64,000 nt of DNA from Hymenobacter terricola (GCF_017921975.2 NZ_JAGEMO020000051.1:1-64000), one strand, 5' to 3'; shown: positions 7,854 to 14,748, counted from the first letter of the stretch. Numbers and translations are program-made. The notes: generated by a model from the sequence alone, not told the origin.

Positions 7854-8204
7854 TTAGAAATTAAGGCCGCCTTCGCGAGCTCCTTCAGCCAATGATTTTA
7901 CGCGACCGTGGTAGAGGTAACCCGAGCGGTCAAACACCACTTTCGTGATGCCTTTCTCCTGGGCGACGGCGGCGATTTGCCGGCCTACGGCAGCGGCCAG
8001 GGCCACGCCGTTACCACCTTCGGCGGTTACTTTTTTCGACGTTGCGGCAGCCAGGGTGCGGCCGGTCGTGTCGTCGATAATCTGAGCATAAATGCCCGTG
8101 TTGCTGCGGAACACCGACAGGCGCGGACGCTCCGTGGTACCAGACACTTTCGTGCGGATGATGCGCTGAATCCGCTTGCGGCGAGTTGCTTTATCAAATG
8201 CCAT
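7854..8204 (-). CDS. rplR: Large ribosomal subunit protein uL18
   Basis: L18 binds 5S rRNA together with L5 and places it on the 50S central protuberance. The 116-residue protein shows the usual pattern RRKRIQRIIRTKVSGTTERP, RLSVFRSNTGIYAQIIDDTT and a C-terminus read as VVFDRSGYLYHGRVKSLAEG followed by AREGGLNF. It lies 9 bases after rplF and 6 before rpsE. Confidence 0.98.
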   Translation of the reverse strand: MAFDKATRRKRIQRIIRTKVSGTTERPRLSVFRSNTGIYAQIIDDTTGRTLAAATSKKVTAEGGNGVALAAAVGRQIAAVAQEKGITKVVFDRSGYLYHGRVKSLAEGAREGGLNF

Positions 8205-8213
8205 GATGCGAAC

Positions 8214-8768
8214 TTATTTAGAGGCCGTTTTACCAGCTTTGCGACGGATAATCTCGCCCACGAAGCGCACACCTTTGCCTTTGTAAGGCTCCACTTTGCG
8301 CAGCGAACGAATTTTAGCGGCTACCTGGCCCAGCAATTGATTGTCGATGCTGGTCAGCGTAACAATCGGGTTTTTGCCTTTGTCGGTAACGGCGGTAGCA
8401 GTTACTTCACCCGGCAGGGCGATGTACACGTTGTGCGAGTAGCCCAGGGCCAGCTCCAGCGTGCTGCCCACCAGCGAGGCCTTGTAGCCTACGCCTACCA
8501 GCTCCAGCTTCTTCTCGAAGCCTTTGCTAACGCCTTCCACCATGTTGTTGATGAGCGAGCGGTAGAGACCGTGCATGGCCTTGTGGCGCTTCTGCTCGGT
8601 GGGACGGGTTACCGTGAGGGTACCGTCTTCAACAGCTACGGTGATGTCGCGGTCCACTTTCGTGGTTAGCGAGCCCTTGGGGCCTTTCACCGTCACTGCG
8701 TTATCGTTGTCGACCGAGATAGCGACCCCAGCAGGGACGGAAATCGGCAGTTTACCAATACGTGACAT
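8214..8768 (-). CDS. rplF: Large ribosomal subunit protein uL6
   Basis: L6 lies near the GTPase centre and the sarcin-ricin loop. Two repeated alpha/beta domains are visible in 184 residues: MSRIGKLPISVPAGVAISVD starts the first, and the second contains the signature read as PYKGKGVRFVGEIIRRKAGK at the C-terminus. It lies 27 bases after rpsH. Length is normal. Confidence 0.98.
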   Translation of the reverse strand: MSRIGKLPISVPAGVAISVDNDNAVTVKGPKGSLTTKVDRDITVAVEDGTLTVTRPTEQKRHKAMHGLYRSLINNMVEGVSKGFEKKLELVGVGYKASLVGSTLELALGYSHNVYIALPGEVTATAVTDKGKNPIVTLTSIDNQLLGQVAAKIRSLRKVEPYKGKGVRFVGEIIRRKAGKTASK

Positions 8769-8795
8769 AATTGAATTTGCTAAAGCGGTTCCGGA

Positions 8796-9194
8796 CTAGT
8801 ACACGTAGCACAGCACCTCGCCGCCCACGTTCTCGGTTTTGCACTCTTTCTCCGTCATCACGCCTTTCGAGGTCGAGATGATGGCGACACCCAGGCCGCT
8901 GAGGACGCGGGGCAGGTTGTCGGCGGCCACGTACTGACGCAAACCGGGCGTCGAAACGCGCTGCAGTTTGGTGATGGCGGGTGCCTTCGTGGTCGGGTTG
9001 TACTTCAGAGCAATTTTGATGGTGCCCTGAACCGACGAATCATCAAAACGGTACGACTGAATGTAGCCCTTGTGGTAGAGCACTTTCGTGATTTCCTTTT
9101 TGATGTTGCTGGCCGGGATTTCTACCACCCGGTGGTTCGCCTTGATGGCGTTGCGCACCCGGGTCAGGTAGTCGGCAATGGGGTCAGTGTTCAT
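8796..9194 (-). CDS. rpsH: Small ribosomal subunit protein uS8
   Basis: S8 binds helix 21 of 16S rRNA and in E. coli represses the spc operon. I chose the ATG at 9192-9194, giving MNTDPIADYLTRVRNAIKAN; a longer in-frame reading exists but runs into the promoter region. The C-terminal signature STSKGVMTEKECKTENVGGE is intact and the protein has 132 residues. In the usual order rpsN is directly upstream, but here rpsN is 4.7 kb away and rpsH heads its own unit behind two promoter-like sequences (9228-9258 and 9375-9405). Confidence 0.97.
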   Translation of the reverse strand: MNTDPIADYLTRVRNAIKANHRVVEIPASNIKKEITKVLYHKGYIQSYRFDDSSVQGTIKIALKYNPTTKAPAITKLQRVSTPGLRQYVAADNLPRVLSGLGVAIISTSKGVMTEKECKTENVGGEVLCYVY

Positions 9195-9227
9195 TATGTA
9201 GTAAATACGTCCGCTTTTTTCGGAGCG

Positions 9228-9258
9228 CAAAGATAAGAAAATTTCGCCGGGTGCCCAA
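9228..9258 (-). promoter_or_regulatory. Bacteroidota-type promoter for rpsH and the rest of the spc operon
   Basis: On the minus strand TATCTTTG (9228-9235) fits the -7 consensus TAnnTTTG, and TTG at 9256-9258 is separated from it by 20 bases, the spacing typical of the phylum. Transcription would start near 9220, leaving a leader of about 25-30 bases before rpsH. Confidence 0.75.
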
Positions 9259-9374
9259 CGGGACCAACGAAATTTCGGTTAAGACTACTTGGCACGCCCG
9301 GCGACGGCACGGCCAATGGTTTCTTTTGGCAACCTGCCAAATGGTTTTGAGGCGAACCTCAGGTTTTGGGAGTG

Positions 9375-9405
9375 CAAAGGTAGCAGGCTTACAGGGCTTT
9401 TGCAA
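9375..9405 (-). promoter_or_regulatory. Second upstream promoter in tandem before rpsH
   Basis: TACCTTTG on the minus strand at 9375-9382 with TTG at 9403-9405, spacer 20 bases, is a full match to the Bacteroidota promoter. It would add a leader of about 180 bases in front of rpsH. It lies between lepB and rpsH, so the spc genes do not depend on read-through from lepB. Confidence 0.65.
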
Positions 9406-9470
9406 GCGTGTAATAGAAATTCCTGCCGTACGAGGGCGGCTGTAGTGATTAGCGAGCCTGGCGCTGGGGC

Positions 9471-10631
9471 TCAGCTGATGGAACGGAACAGGCGGCTCCA
9501 GCGGATTTTGTGCAGGAAGTCGGCATTGGGGTCAATGGATAGCCACACGAAAACGGCCTTGCCAACGATGTGGTCTTCGGGCACGAAACCCCAGAAGCGG
9601 GAGTCTTCGGAGTTGTGGCGGTTGTCGCCCATCATGAAGTAATAGTTCTGCTTGATGGTATAGCGGGTCAGGGGTTGGCCGTTTTGCTGCATCATGCCAT
9701 CCTTCCAGCTGATGCCGGCGTTGTGCTCGTATTGCGACACGATTTTGTAGTAGATGGCAGCATTGGCTGGCGTCAGGGTAATTGTCTGGCCTTTTTGGGG
9801 AACGGGCAGCGGGCCGTACTCATCAAGCTGCCAACGGTTGGGGGTGGCACTGGTGGCAGTCGATACATCGAAGTCGGCGGCATCGGGGAAGAGCTGGACC
9901 TCGTAGGGCATTACGGCGAGGGACTTCACATAGGGCTGCCGGCGGAAGTAGGCGGCCACCCCGGCGGGGCAGCTGATGACGAAGCCGGGTTGGCCCGTTT
10001 CCGGGTTGGTGCTCACGCGGGGGATGCCGTCGGGCTCGCGGTAGTCGACCACGCCCTGGGCGTGCAGGGCGGCGAGGATTTCGTCGTTGGCCGCTGCCAC
10101 TTCCATGAAATAGGTGGTTTGCGGGTGGCCGGCTACTGCGCCGGGCCGGCCATTGAGGAATACTTCGCCGCGACGGATTTGCAGGGTATCACCGGCCACG
10201 GCGATGCAGCGCTTGATGAGGTGGGTGCGCAAATCGGCCGGCCGCTGCTGCTCGTGCGGCACATGAAACACCACCACATCGTTGCGCTGCACCGAGCTGA
10301 ACCCCGGGAAGCGGTAGGTGGGCAGTTGGATGAGGTCGGAGTAGCTTTTCAGGCCCGTCCCCCAGATGGTTTGGTGCGTGAGGGGCACTTGCAGGGGCGT
10401 CTGGGGGGTGATGGGGCCGTAGTGCAGCCGGCTCACGAACAGGTAATCGCCCACCAGCAGCGACTGCTCCATGCTCTCCGAAGGGATGGTGTAGGCCTCC
10501 ACCGCCGACCAGCGCAGCAGCGTGGCGGCCACCAGCGCAAAAATCAGCGAGTTGGCCCACTCCCGGGTCTGACTTTTCGGTTTCGGGGGCGGGGTGCTGG
10601 CGCTTGGACGCTTCGTGCTTAAAAAAGCCAT
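9471..10631 (-). CDS. lepB: Signal peptidase I, large Bacteroidota form
   Basis: It cleaves signal peptides from exported proteins at the outer face of the inner membrane. After a proline-rich cytosolic segment, one transmembrane helix covers about residues 27-42. The catalytic Ser53 lies in IPSESMEQSLLVGD and the general base Lys140 in THLIKRCIAVAGD. The conserved box E is MMGDNRHNSEDSRFWGFVPE near residue 340. The 386 residues include about 170 extra residues between the Lys box and box E, a feature of Bacteroidota enzymes. A -7 box TACGTTTG lies at 10667-10674 upstream. Its position inside the spc operon, between rpsN and rpsH, is unusual. Confidence 0.95.
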   Translation of the reverse strand: MAFLSTKRPSASTPPPKPKSQTREWANSLIFALVAATLLRWSAVEAYTIPSESMEQSLLVGDYLFVSRLHYGPITPQTPLQVPLTHQTIWGTGLKSYSDLIQLPTYRFPGFSSVQRNDVVVFHVPHEQQRPADLRTHLIKRCIAVAGDTLQIRRGEVFLNGRPGAVAGHPQTTYFMEVAAANDEILAALHAQGVVDYREPDGIPRVSTNPETGQPGFVISCPAGVAAYFRRQPYVKSLAVMPYEVQLFPDAADFDVSTATSATPNRWQLDEYGPLPVPQKGQTITLTPANAAIYYKIVSQYEHNAGISWKDGMMQQNGQPLTRYTIKQNYYFMMGDNRHNSEDSRFWGFVPEDHIVGKAVFVWLSIDPNADFLHKIRWSRLFRSIS

Positions 10632-10666
10632 GGGTAATGGGGGTTAGCTGAATGGGAAAAGTAACT

Positions 10667-10674
10667 CAAACGTA
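10667..10674 (-). promoter_or_regulatory. Candidate -7 promoter element for lepB
   Basis: TACGTTTG on the minus strand matches TAnnTTTG and lies 36 bases upstream of the lepB start. No clear TTG -33 element is seen at the right distance, so the call rests on one box. Confidence 0.45.
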
Positions 10675-10824
10675 AGGGATTTTCGGGATGAGCCGGCGGC
10701 AGTGAACGTTCCGCAAGCCCCGGATAGTGTGCCGGGCGCGCCCCTCCCCTATTGCTCAGCTTTTTCTGCTACCTTGCCCGCGCCTACGGGCTGCGTTGCC
10801 CGTGGTTTATCTCCCCTATTCCCA

Positions 10825-11550
10825 ATGGCGAAAACTCCCACCAAACTGTTCAGCACCAAATTCCGCAACTGGCTGCTCTACCTCGTCGTGTCGCGGCAGA
10901 ATCTCAAGGCCGTGGCCGGCTACACCCTTCAGGCCCTGCAACAGGATGGCCCGCGCTTCAAGCCCCAAATCGACCTGCTCCAGCCGCTTTACGACGGGTT
11001 CGATGCCAGCCTGACCACAGCAGCCGGGGCCAGCGCCGGGCGCGGGGCGCAAACCCTGCTCGCCAGCACCGTTTTCGGCCTGGTGAAGCAGTTTATGAAG
11101 CGGGCTTACAAGAAGAGTTTCGCCGCGCTGGAAGAAGACAACCCGACGCTGTTCAAGGAATTCTTTCCGACCGGGCGCACTGAGTTTTCGTCGGCCTCGC
11201 GCAAGAGCCTGGGCACCTCGTTCGACCGCTTCGTGAAATCCCTCGCCGAGCACAAGACCGACGTACCCGACGGAGCCAACCTGCTCAAAGCCGCCCAGCC
11301 GCTGGCCGAGCAGTACACCGAGTCGCGCAAGCAGCAGGCCGCCCGCAAGAAACAAGTGAAAACCGCCGTTACCACCCTCGACGCCGACGAAACCGACCTG
11401 CTCGTGGAGCTTTTCGGGGCCTACACCGCCCTGCTGGCCTACTACTACAAAACGCCCGAGCGCGCCGAAACCTACTTCGACTTCTCCATGCTGCCCCACA
11501 ACCAGCCCGCCGCAGCCACCGGGGCCAGTTCCAGTCCAACGCAGCTCTAG
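10825..11550 (+). CDS. Conserved-looking hypothetical protein, predicted helical
   Basis: I do not recognise a family. The ATG at 10825 gives 241 residues starting MAKTPTKLFSTKFRNWLLYL; the frame stays open further upstream, but that part reads as non-coding. The protein is basic and mostly helical, with KSLAEHKTDVPDGANLLKAA and a Lys/Arg/Gln-rich stretch (about residues 165-185, ESRKQQAARKKQVKTAV) that may be a coiled coil. A Tyr-rich segment (LLAYYYKTPERAETYF) precedes a Pro/Ala/Ser tail. There is no signal peptide or clear transmembrane helix. It is the only plus-strand gene in the 9-13 kb island, convergent with hicA and separated from it by palindromes. A TACCTTGC sequence about 50 bases upstream may be a variant -7 box. 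Confidence 0.75.
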   Translation: MAKTPTKLFSTKFRNWLLYLVVSRQNLKAVAGYTLQALQQDGPRFKPQIDLLQPLYDGFDASLTTAAGASAGRGAQTLLASTVFGLVKQFMKRAYKKSFAALEEDNPTLFKEFFPTGRTEFSSASRKSLGTSFDRFVKSLAEHKTDVPDGANLLKAAQPLAEQYTESRKQQAARKKQVKTAVTTLDADETDLLVELFGAYTALLAYYYKTPERAETYFDFSMLPHNQPAAATGASSSPTQL

Positions 11551-11700
11551 ACTTTTCTGTGATGGTCTGTAGGACGTCCAACGGACCTCCACAGAAAAGT
11601 ATGAAGGCCCGTAGGACGTCCTACGGGCCTTCATACTTTTCTGCGATGCCCTGTTGGAAAGCCAACGGGCACCTGGGTTTTTCTGTGGAGGCCCGTTGGA
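11551..11700. repeat. Cluster of GACGTC-centred palindromes
   Basis: The centre is a perfect 52-base palindrome at 11592-11643 whose 26-base arms meet at GGAC/GTCC with no loop. It is flanked by an imperfect inverted repeat at 11551-11600 that shares the words ACTTTTCTG and AGGACGTCC, and by a third partial copy at about 11640-11700 (CCCGTTGGACG). The cluster lies between two convergent genes, beginning at the stop codon of the plus-strand gene, and can act as a bidirectional terminator. The repeated core suggests a mobile or REP-like element rather than a simple terminator. Confidence 0.75.
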
Positions 11701-11748
11701 CGGTTTTCAGGCAGCGGGAGAAACTTGAAGGGACGGGAGCCTCTGGAA

Positions 11749-11961
11749 TCACAAATCCTTGGGCGTTAGCCCAGTCTTCTTCGCCATCCGCTTGAGCATT
11801 ACCGGCCCGATTTCCTCACCGTCGTGAAAGGCAAACGTGTAGTCTTCCCACCCCGCTCGCGACAGCGTCCGGTGCAAACCCGATTGCCGCTTCTGCTCCC
11901 AGCCGATGCGCAGCAGCGCCGCCAGTACCAGCCGGGCCTTCGCGGCTCCAAACTGGCTCAC
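11749..11961 (-). CDS. HicA-family toxin (short form), first module
   Basis: HicA toxins are small double-stranded-RNA-binding-fold proteins that cleave mRNA and are neutralised by HicB. The 70 residues contain the family pattern IGWEQKRQSGLHRTLSRAGW, with the catalytic His of the Gly-x-His motif (here GLH in place of the usual GSH), followed by FAFHDGEEIGPVMLKRMAKK and TGLTPKDL. The start is GTG at 11959-11961, overlapping the hicB stop (GTGA). The order hicB then hicA is the reverse of the second module at 12274-12941. Family assignment is by motif; activity is inferred. Confidence 0.8.
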   Translation of the reverse strand: MSQFGAAKARLVLAALLRIGWEQKRQSGLHRTLSRAGWEDYTFAFHDGEEIGPVMLKRMAKKTGLTPKDL

Positions 11962-12158
11962 GCCGCAATGGAGAACACGCCCGCCAAATCCGGCACCTCC
12001 TCGCCATGTTCCAGCCGTTCAGCAATCACGCGCAAAGCCAACGCCTGAACATGAGCAATGGCAACTTCCCGTGTAGCGCCGTAAGCCAGCGCCCCGCTTA
12101 TCTCAATGACTTCGGCCAGCCAACGGCCATCTGCTTCGCGTTCGGTTTCTATAGTCAT
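11958..12158 (-). CDS. HicB-family antitoxin (short form), first module
   Basis: The 66 residues (MTIETEREADGRWLAEVIEI from the ATG at 12156-12158; an in-frame GTG four codons earlier is possible) match the N-terminal partial RNase-H-like fold of HicB. The segment GALAYGATREVAIAHVQALA and the ending VIAERLEHGEEVPDL are typical. There is no DNA-binding domain, so it probably does not repress its own promoter by itself. Translation is coupled to the HicA toxin gene by a 4-base overlap. A TATATTTG box lies 44 bases upstream. Confidence 0.82.
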   Translation of the reverse strand: MTIETEREADGRWLAEVIEISGALAYGATREVAIAHVQALALRVIAERLEHGEEVPDLAGVFSIAA

Positions 12159-12201
12159 GAGGAATGCCACCGGCTCCTTTATGCACCGGGGCGGGCTGGT
12201 T

Positions 12202-12209
12202 CAAATATA
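12202..12209 (-). promoter_or_regulatory. Candidate -7 element for the hicB-hicA pair
   Basis: TATATTTG on the minus strand matches TAnnTTTG, 44 bases upstream of the hicB ATG. No TTG at the expected -33 distance is seen. Confidence 0.45.
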
Positions 12210-12211
12210 CG

Positions 12212-12240
12212 CCCCTCCCCCACCACCCGCTACCCCAGCA
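12212..12240. repeat. Direct repeat copy 1 flanking the hicA-hicB module
   Basis: A 29-base C-rich sequence beginning CCCCTCC and ending CCCCAGCA matches 26 of 29 bases of 13035-13063, in the same orientation, and weaker similarity continues for about 20 bases further. The two copies bracket the second HicA-HicB pair. Confidence 0.6.
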
Positions 12241-12273
12241 TCTGATGAAACTGAAAGTGGTGGGAGAATAATG

Positions 12274-12609
12274 TCAGGCACCCACATAACGCGCCAGTGC
12301 CTCCCCTATCAGTTGGTTCAGGCTAATATTTCGTTGTTTGGATAGAATAGCTGCTTTGCGGTGCAATTCGGTATTCACGCGCACATTGAACGTCCCGGTA
12401 TAGGGCTTATCAGGCTTCTTGCCCACTTCCGCGCACGTTTCCAGGTAGCTTTCCACGGCTTCCTCAAAAGCCGCTTTCACTTCCTTGGCCGTTTCGCCCT
12501 CGTAGGAGACCAAGTCCACGATGGCTTCAATCTTGCCGTAGAAGATTTCCGATTCGGGGCTATACTTCACGATGCTGAAGTAGCCTTTATGGGTGAGTAC
12601 ATTATCCAT
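12274..12609 (-). CDS. hicB: HicB-family antitoxin with ribbon-helix-helix domain, second module
   Basis: The protein has 111 residues in two parts. The N-terminal HicB fold includes YSPESEIFYGKIEAIVDLVS and YEGETAKEVKAAFEEAVESY; the C-terminal ribbon-helix-helix DNA-binding segment, about residues 73-111, reads GTFNVRVNTELHRKAAILSK then NISLNQLIGEALARYV. It should bind the toxin and repress its own operon. It lies 56 bases downstream of the hicA gene on the same strand, the classical hicA-hicB order. Confidence 0.92.
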   Translation of the reverse strand: MDNVLTHKGYFSIVKYSPESEIFYGKIEAIVDLVSYEGETAKEVKAAFEEAVESYLETCAEVGKKPDKPYTGTFNVRVNTELHRKAAILSKQRNISLNQLIGEALARYVGA

Positions 12610-12665
12610 TGATGGGTTACCGTTATCGCCCGGCTGGCAAGTATTTCAGGTATTGAACGAAAGCT

Positions 12666-12941
12666 TCAACCTTGCGGAAACTGTACGGCCGGCTGGCAGA
12701 TATTCAGCTTTTCAATAATCAAATCAAGTTGATAAGGCTTCAGAATATTGCCCGGATGCGGCTTGTGCAAATCCAGCACCTCCTGGCTCGCCTCGTTGTA
12801 GAACTTCCGTCGGCTGCCGCCCGTCTTGCCGCCTTTGAGTAGCAAGAAGCCATAAGCCGCCAGCAACTTTTCCAATTCATCCCAAGTAAAATCCTTGGGT
12901 CGCTTGCACAGACGTTCCGTCAACTTATCCCGTCTGCTCAT
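12666..12941 (-). CDS. hicA: HicA-family toxin, second module
   Basis: The 91 residues match the HicA subfamily that reads LCKRPKDFTWDELEKLLAAY, then GKTGGSRRKFYNEA and LHKPHPGNILKPYQLDLIIE. In this group the Gly-Ser-His motif is Gly-Ser-Arg, with a His in the LHKPHP segment available for catalysis. It is predicted to be an mRNA-targeting toxin neutralised by the HicB encoded next. The start MSRRDKLTERL is the first ATG, 55 bases after a TAGCTTTG box. Confidence 0.9.
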   Translation of the reverse strand: MSRRDKLTERLCKRPKDFTWDELEKLLAAYGFLLLKGGKTGGSRRKFYNEASQEVLDLHKPHPGNILKPYQLDLIIEKLNICQPAVQFPQG

Positions 12942-12995
12942 TTGGTGGGGTTATTAATATTGCCAAGCAACACCTGTAACTGCTTCTTAGTTACA

Positions 12996-13003
12996 CAAAG
13001 CTA
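12996..13003 (-). promoter_or_regulatory. Candidate -7 element for the hicA-hicB operon
   Basis: TAGCTTTG on the minus strand matches TAnnTTTG and lies 55 bases upstream of hicA, within the direct-repeat-bounded segment. A -33 TTG is not evident. Confidence 0.45.
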
Positions 13004-13034
13004 ATTGTTTTTAGGGATAAGCATCATTGGTTTA

Positions 13035-13063
13035 CCCCTCCACCACCACCCGCCGCCCCAGCA
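13035..13063. repeat. Direct repeat copy 2 flanking the hicA-hicB module
   Basis: This is the second copy of the 29-base repeat (26/29 identical to 12212-12240). On the minus strand this copy and its flank can be read as the coding-like end LLGRRVVVEG followed by a stop. The copies may therefore be remnants of a lost gene end. Confidence 0.6.
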
Positions 13064-13110
13064 GCGACAGAAACGGAAGTGACGAAAAAGCATCTAAGTG
13101 AGCAAGGCTG

Positions 13111-13782
13111 CTATTTCACTTTCATTTGCTTAAGCTCGATATAGCCAGAACTATTGCAAAGAAAACAAACACCCTTTTCTACGTGGTCATACTGGGGCAA
13201 ACGCCCTGTCCCGTTACATCTCGTACAAACAGTATAATTGCTAAATTTCTGCAACTCTACATCCCTAGAAACTTGGCTTTGATACACAGGTATTGGAGTA
13301 CCGTCACTATGAACTTTACGGTGACACCAATTACAGAGAGTAATGAGTGCATCATCTCTGTATTGCCAAGGCAATGATGACCGCAGATAATACCTATGGT
13401 GAATTTCTAAGTGATAGGCTTTTGGTGCATGAATTAGTCCTTGAAAAGCGACAATCACTCCATTATCACTTATCGGAATCGTTAAAAAGAATGGAGTATC
13501 ACCGAAAGTAGCTGGAGGGATGTAGTTTTTCTCGGTATGTCCATCAAAGAAAATGATTTCATCCTCCCAAAATTGGCTTTCTTTATAAGGGTGGTCTGAA
13601 GGTAGCCAGTCAATGCCAATCGTGCTTCCTTTTCCGCACTGCTGACATAGGTTTATATCTCTTTTCAGAATAGATTTTCTTCGCTCAAACCATTCGTTGG
13701 TGTTAAGTAGACGCTGATATGCGATGTAATTCCCATTACATTCTGCAAGCAGTTTACTAAAGGGTATCACAGGTTCTCTCAT
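13111..13782 (-). CDS. HNH endonuclease with DnaJ-like zinc finger
   Basis: The protein has 223 residues. A first Cys pair (CQQC) is near residue 47. The HNH core is LEIHHRYYLRSSLPWQYRDD (about residues 125-144) followed by ALITLCNWCHRKVH, which supplies the paired catalytic histidines, the Asn and the metal-binding pair of cysteines. The C-terminal part, about 183-215, has CTRCNGTGRLP and CFLCNSSGYIE, a CxxCxGxG zinc finger like that of DnaJ. HNH nucleases with such fingers occur in mobile and restriction-like contexts, but the specificity here is unknown. The gene is clearly more AT-rich than its neighbours, consistent with transfer, and no methyltransferase accompanies it. The start is the first ATG. 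Confidence 0.85.
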   Translation of the reverse strand: MREPVIPFSKLLAECNGNYIAYQRLLNTNEWFERRKSILKRDINLCQQCGKGSTIGIDWLPSDHPYKESQFWEDEIIFFDGHTEKNYIPPATFGDTPFFLTIPISDNGVIVAFQGLIHAPKAYHLEIHHRYYLRSSLPWQYRDDALITLCNWCHRKVHSDGTPIPVYQSQVSRDVELQKFSNYTVCTRCNGTGRLPQYDHVEKGVCFLCNSSGYIELKQMKVK

Positions 13783-13833
13783 ACTTTATGTTGTTTTGAA
13801 CAAACTTCTTGTAGATTGAAGAACGTCTATAAA

Positions 13834-13874
13834 AAAATCCCCAAGCCAAAGCTAAGCTTCGACTTGGGGATTTT
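13834..13874 (-). terminator. Intrinsic terminator after rpsN
   Basis: On the minus strand a perfect 12-bp stem (AAAATCCCCAAG/CTTGGGGATTTT) with a 17-nt loop is followed by a run of T (A-run at 13831-13837 on the plus strand). It lies 23 bases after the rpsN stop, so the rplC...rpsN transcript ends here and does not continue into rpsH. Confidence 0.9.
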
Positions 13875-13896
13875 ACTTTGCTGCGAGAACCGGATA

Positions 13897-14166
13897 CTAC
13901 CAGCTCGACTTGGTCACACCGGGGATTTTTCCGGCGAGGGCCATTTCGCGGAAACGCACGCGGCTGATGCCAAACTTGCGCATGTAGCCGCGGGGGCGGC
14001 CGTCAATCATGTCGCGGTTGTGCAGGCGCACGGGCGAAGCGTTTTTGGGCAGCTTGTCGAGACCTTCGTAGTCGCCGGCAGCTTTCAGAGCCTTGCGCTT
14101 CTCAGCGTAGCGGGCCACGGTGGCAATGCGCTTGCGCTCCCGTGCTTTGATGGATTCTTTAGCCAT
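13897..14166 (-). CDS. rpsN: Small ribosomal subunit protein uS14, zinc-independent form
   Basis: S14 is a 30S head protein next to S10 and S19. At 89 residues, without the CxxC pairs of the short zinc-binding S14, this is the long C-minus form. The segment MAKESIKARERKRIATVARY and the conserved C-terminal half RLHNRDMIDGRPRGYMRKFG then ISRVRFREMALAGKIPGVTK identify it. It follows rplE by 12 bases and is the last gene of its transcript, separated from rpsH by the accessory island. Confidence 0.97.
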   Translation of the reverse strand: MAKESIKARERKRIATVARYAEKRKALKAAGDYEGLDKLPKNASPVRLHNRDMIDGRPRGYMRKFGISRVRFREMALAGKIPGVTKSSW

Positions 14167-14178
14167 GAGTTCGGGAGA

Positions 14179-14733
14179 TTAAGCTTCTTTTTTAGCGTTG
14201 GCGAAAGGCATACCGAATGCTTTCAGCAATTCGTAGCTCTGCTCATCGTTCTCGGCGCTGGTCACGAACGTGATGTCCATGCCCGAGATGCCTTTGATTT
14301 TATCAATCGAGATTTCGGGGAAGATGATTTGCTCCTTCACGCCGAGCGTGTAGTTGCCACGACCATCGAAACCTTTGTCGTTGATGCCTTTGAAGTCACG
14401 TACGCGGGGCAGGGCCACCGTCAGCAGACGGTCCATGAACTCGTACATCTTCTCGCCGCGCAGCGTCACTTTCGCACCGATAGGCATGCCTTCGCGGAGC
14501 TTAAAGTTCGACACTGATTTCTTGGCGATGGTGGCAATGGCTTTCTGGCCGGTGATAACCGTCAGCTCTTCCACGCCGTTGTCGACCAGCTTCTTGTCAG
14601 CTACCGCGGCACCGATGCCACGGTTGATGCAGATTTTGGTGACTTTCGGTACCTGCATGATGCTCTTGAACTGGAATTTCTCCTGGAGCGCGGGTACGAT
14701 GTCTTTTTTATAAATGTCTTTGAGACGGGCCAT
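14179..14733 (-). CDS. rplE: Large ribosomal subunit protein uL5
   Basis: L5 binds 5S rRNA and the P-site tRNA elbow from the central protuberance. The 184-residue protein shows QVPKVTKICINRGIGAAVAD, then ITGQKAIATIAKKSVSNFKL with REGMPIGAKVTLRGEKMYEF, and the C-terminal GMDITFVTSAENDEQSYELL. Length is typical. It lies 15 bases after rplX. Confidence 0.98.
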   Translation of the reverse strand: MARLKDIYKKDIVPALQEKFQFKSIMQVPKVTKICINRGIGAAVADKKLVDNGVEELTVITGQKAIATIAKKSVSNFKLREGMPIGAKVTLRGEKMYEFMDRLLTVALPRVRDFKGINDKGFDGRGNYTLGVKEQIIFPEISIDKIKGISGMDITFVTSAENDEQSYELLKAFGMPFANAKKEA

Positions 14734-14748
14734 GATGCGGGGGGCTGC

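Noticed and set aside
10770..10777. TACCTTGC as -7 promoter for the 10825 gene (also TACCTTGA at 50066 and TAACTTGC at 51413)
   Set aside because: One T short of TAnnTTTG and no correctly spaced -33 TTG except weakly at 51392; mentioned under the genes but not called.
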